Assembly: GCA_905221605.1 (NCBI GenBank)
Contig: CAJNDS010000239.1
Coordinates: 64,001 to 128,000 of the forward strand
Direction of reading: 5' to 3'
Source: Symbiodinium natans
Lineage: Eukaryota > Sar > Dinophyceae > Suessiales > Symbiodiniaceae
DNA: 64,000 bases
The notes beneath the pieces are model-generated. The model was not told the DNA's origin, ran no database searches, and saw nothing but the letters and a program-made list of their open reading frames with translations. Position 1 is the first letter of the stretch. Each line of letters begins with the position of its first letter. This document shows positions 62,090-64,000 of the stretch, piece after piece. Made by a program: the position numbers and the translations under genes.

Positions 62090-63190
62090 GTACATGTTTG
62101 TTGAGCAGTGGTTGAGGGTTTGAGACACGACTGACCTCTGAATGCTCGGCAACGTGTTCAAGTGAAATTTGAGAACTGCACACATGGCGGGCTCAGCACC
62201 GAGATGTTGTGGACACGCCTTTCATCTTAAACCCTGAGCCCAAAAACAAGTAAACCTTGACCTCAGTCTGAAAAGCCTTGGAACCTTGAACCACTGCAAC
62301 TGCAGACCCCCACCCCAGCCCATTTCAGTTAACCCACAAGCCCCAAGCCCTCAAACCCTGAATTCCTAAGCCCCAGCGCATGATCAAGTTTGTGCCGGGT
62401 CCCGCTAGTTGGCCAAAAGGCGATGCAAGGGGGGGGGCCGAAATCCGTGGCAGCTTGGGGCCTCTTAGCGTTCAGATGGTTCTCGGGAAGCTTAAAGTGT
62501 AGGTATCCGGTGTTACGGCCCCTTACATTCCCAAAGAGCTTGCGACGGACAGGCTGCCTTCCCTTAGGGTCCACTGGAGTAGGGCATTTGGGCTGCCCAA
62601 CTTTCCATGGAACTCGCACGTCGGCAGCGCCTCTGGGGAAGAAGCTGCTGGGGTTTGCAGATTGTGGGCTTCAGCGGGGATGTGTGGGGCCGGTTGAGAG
62701 CACCCCTAAACCCTAAGCCCTACGCTTAAGCTTGAAACCCCTAATCCCGGCACCCTTAACCCTAAACTGCAAGTTTGGTCATGATCTTTCTTTGGTGTTT
62801 GCCGACCTGTAGCTCCAGATCCAGTTGCCCCCTAAACCCGAACCCCTACGCCCCCCCAACCCCAAAAGTCTTGCGCCGAAAGTGTCGTACAAAAACCCTA
62901 GACACTCCAAAGCCCCTTGGCATCACAAAAGCCCTCTAGAAAGCCCAAGCCTTCATAAATATGTCTTAGGACCTCGGGTGGATGCTTATTCCTATTTCGT
63001 CTGCGGGTTGGAGGGGGGAGGGGGGCCTCAGTTTCCCTTTACGAAACTCTTAGAACCCGTGAAGCTGTAAACCCCCCTGAGCCCTTAAGCCCCTTCAGAC
63101 CCATTCCTTCGGTTACTGGGTAACCCCAAAACCGAAACCCTAAAACCGTAAAGCTCTAATTCCTAAAGCCGTAACACCCCAAACCCTAAC
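62090..63190. other. Tract without a supported gene
   Basis: A + frame (62393-62716) and a - frame (62329-62619) are both open and repeat-free; neither shows a recognised motif. The rest is CCCTAAA-like text. Confidence 0.4.
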
Positions 63191-63199
63191 ACCCTAAAC

Positions 63200-63289
63200 T
63201 TGGGATGTTCCTCCTGAAACTAGGAGTCCTGAATCGGGATCATCATCGGGGGCACTAGAATCCTTATTAAGCACTGTTAAACATCCCAA
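63200..63289 (+). mobile_element. Short inverted-repeat element, family A, copy 4
   Basis: 90 bp; begins TTGGGATGTTCCTCCTGAAA and ends CACTGTTAAACATCCCAA. It is the most diverged of the four copies; the middle keeps GGGATCATCATCGGGGG and TCCTTATTAAG. Confidence 0.7.
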
Positions 63290-63493
63290 CCCTAAACCCC
63301 TAACACCCTAAACCGAAAAACTTTTTGGTTATCCCTAAATCCTAAACCCTAAACCCTAAATTTAAAACCGTTTGGTTATCTGGGGGGGGGACCCTGAAAG
63401 CCGCCGTGGCTTCGGCTCTGTGGCCTTTCGAGTGATTGGAGGGGAGAGAGACAAGCGGGGTGGAGGACCCCTACATTCAGTTGGACTTCCTTT

Positions 63494-63542
63494 AGTGGTT
63501 TAGGGTTTAGGGTTTAGGGCTTAGGGTTTAGGGTTTAGGGTT
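63494..63542. repeat. TTTAGGG array
   Basis: Seven copies of GGTTTAG in the G-rich orientation. Confidence 0.95.
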
Positions 63543-63846
63543 TTCCGAGGGCTTTCTGGCTTTTGGGGTTTATTATAGCATCGTGGGCATCGGACGGCGG
63601 CCGCCCTCCTGTGAGTCTGGGGCGCCATGGTTTTGAGGCCAGGACCCTCTCAAAAGCAAGTGCCCAGACATCCTGAAAATCCCCAATCCTAACTTCTACA
63701 AGCCTAAACCCCAAGACCCTAGGCCACGTAGGCCATAAACTTAAGAACTACAATCCCCAACGCCCCAACCTTAAAAACCCTCAAGCATAGGTCATAGGTC
63801 CAAGATCACCCCAAACTTCTAGACCCTTGCGCGCCCCTCGCCCGAG

Positions 63847-63901
63847 ACCTGCGTGCCAGAGCCGCCTTGGGACCCCACCTGGAACCTCAGCAAGTCGACC
63901 T
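63847..63901 (+). CDS. Candidate exon, unknown protein
   Basis: After CCCGAG the frame reads TCVPEPPWDPTWNLSKST. C-rich text precedes and TTTAGGG text follows within 50 bp. The owner gene runs off the window. Confidence 0.35.
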
Positions 63902-64000
63902 TGGAACCCCTGAAGCCTCCTAAGGGTTTGGGGTTTAGGGTTTTTAGGGTTTATATGGTTTATAGGGTTACAGGGTTTACGGGGTTTATAGGGTTTATCG

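Overview
The window is nuclear DNA of a dinoflagellate; the genus cannot be told. Three things show this. (1) A multi-exon gene at about 8.6-19.2 kb encodes blocks (VTHNW, VCAFxVNQHxxIC, CEMNKF, TRAWC) that I recognise from a large protein family of dinoflagellates. (2) Genes are cut into tiny exons (18-93 nt) whose introns mostly start with GC or GA instead of GT. (3) Plant/alveolate telomere-like words (TTTAGGG / CCCTAAA and 8-, 9- and 10-base variants) fill most non-coding sequence. No bacterial operons, CRISPR arrays or rRNA genes were seen, and nearly all long ORFs are repeat translations.

Layout, all recognised genes on the + strand. 1-8.0 kb: microsatellites, a TTTTAGGG array and isolated exon-like islands. 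8.6-19.2 kb: the dinoflagellate-family gene (19 exons, about 370 codons recovered, 5' end missing). 19.2-24.2 kb: intergenic or unassigned, with an AT-rich tandem repeat and a few exon candidates. 24.25-44.9 kb: a complete glycerol kinase gene of 30 exons and 518 codons, which I could join in frame through all 29 introns; an optional 31st exon ends at 45117. 46.1-48.9 kb: a small OB-fold (SOSS-B/NABP-like) single-strand nucleic-acid-binding protein. 49-64 kb: one or more unidentified genes represented by scattered exon candidates.

Mobile DNA sits inside introns. There is a 1.15-kb terminal-repeat retrotransposon in miniature (identical 282-bp LTRs, AAAGG target duplication) in glycerol kinase intron 15. 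A 1.2-kb foldback element with 370-bp arms lies in intron 14. Several 80-125 bp inverted-repeat elements occur, one family having four copies.

The most unusual signal is intron architecture. Most introns begin with G-rich TTTAGGG-type sequence and end with C-rich CCCTAAA-type sequence, so each exon lies at a C-to-G switch and each intron RNA could fold on itself, bringing weak GC/GA donors close to their AG acceptors.
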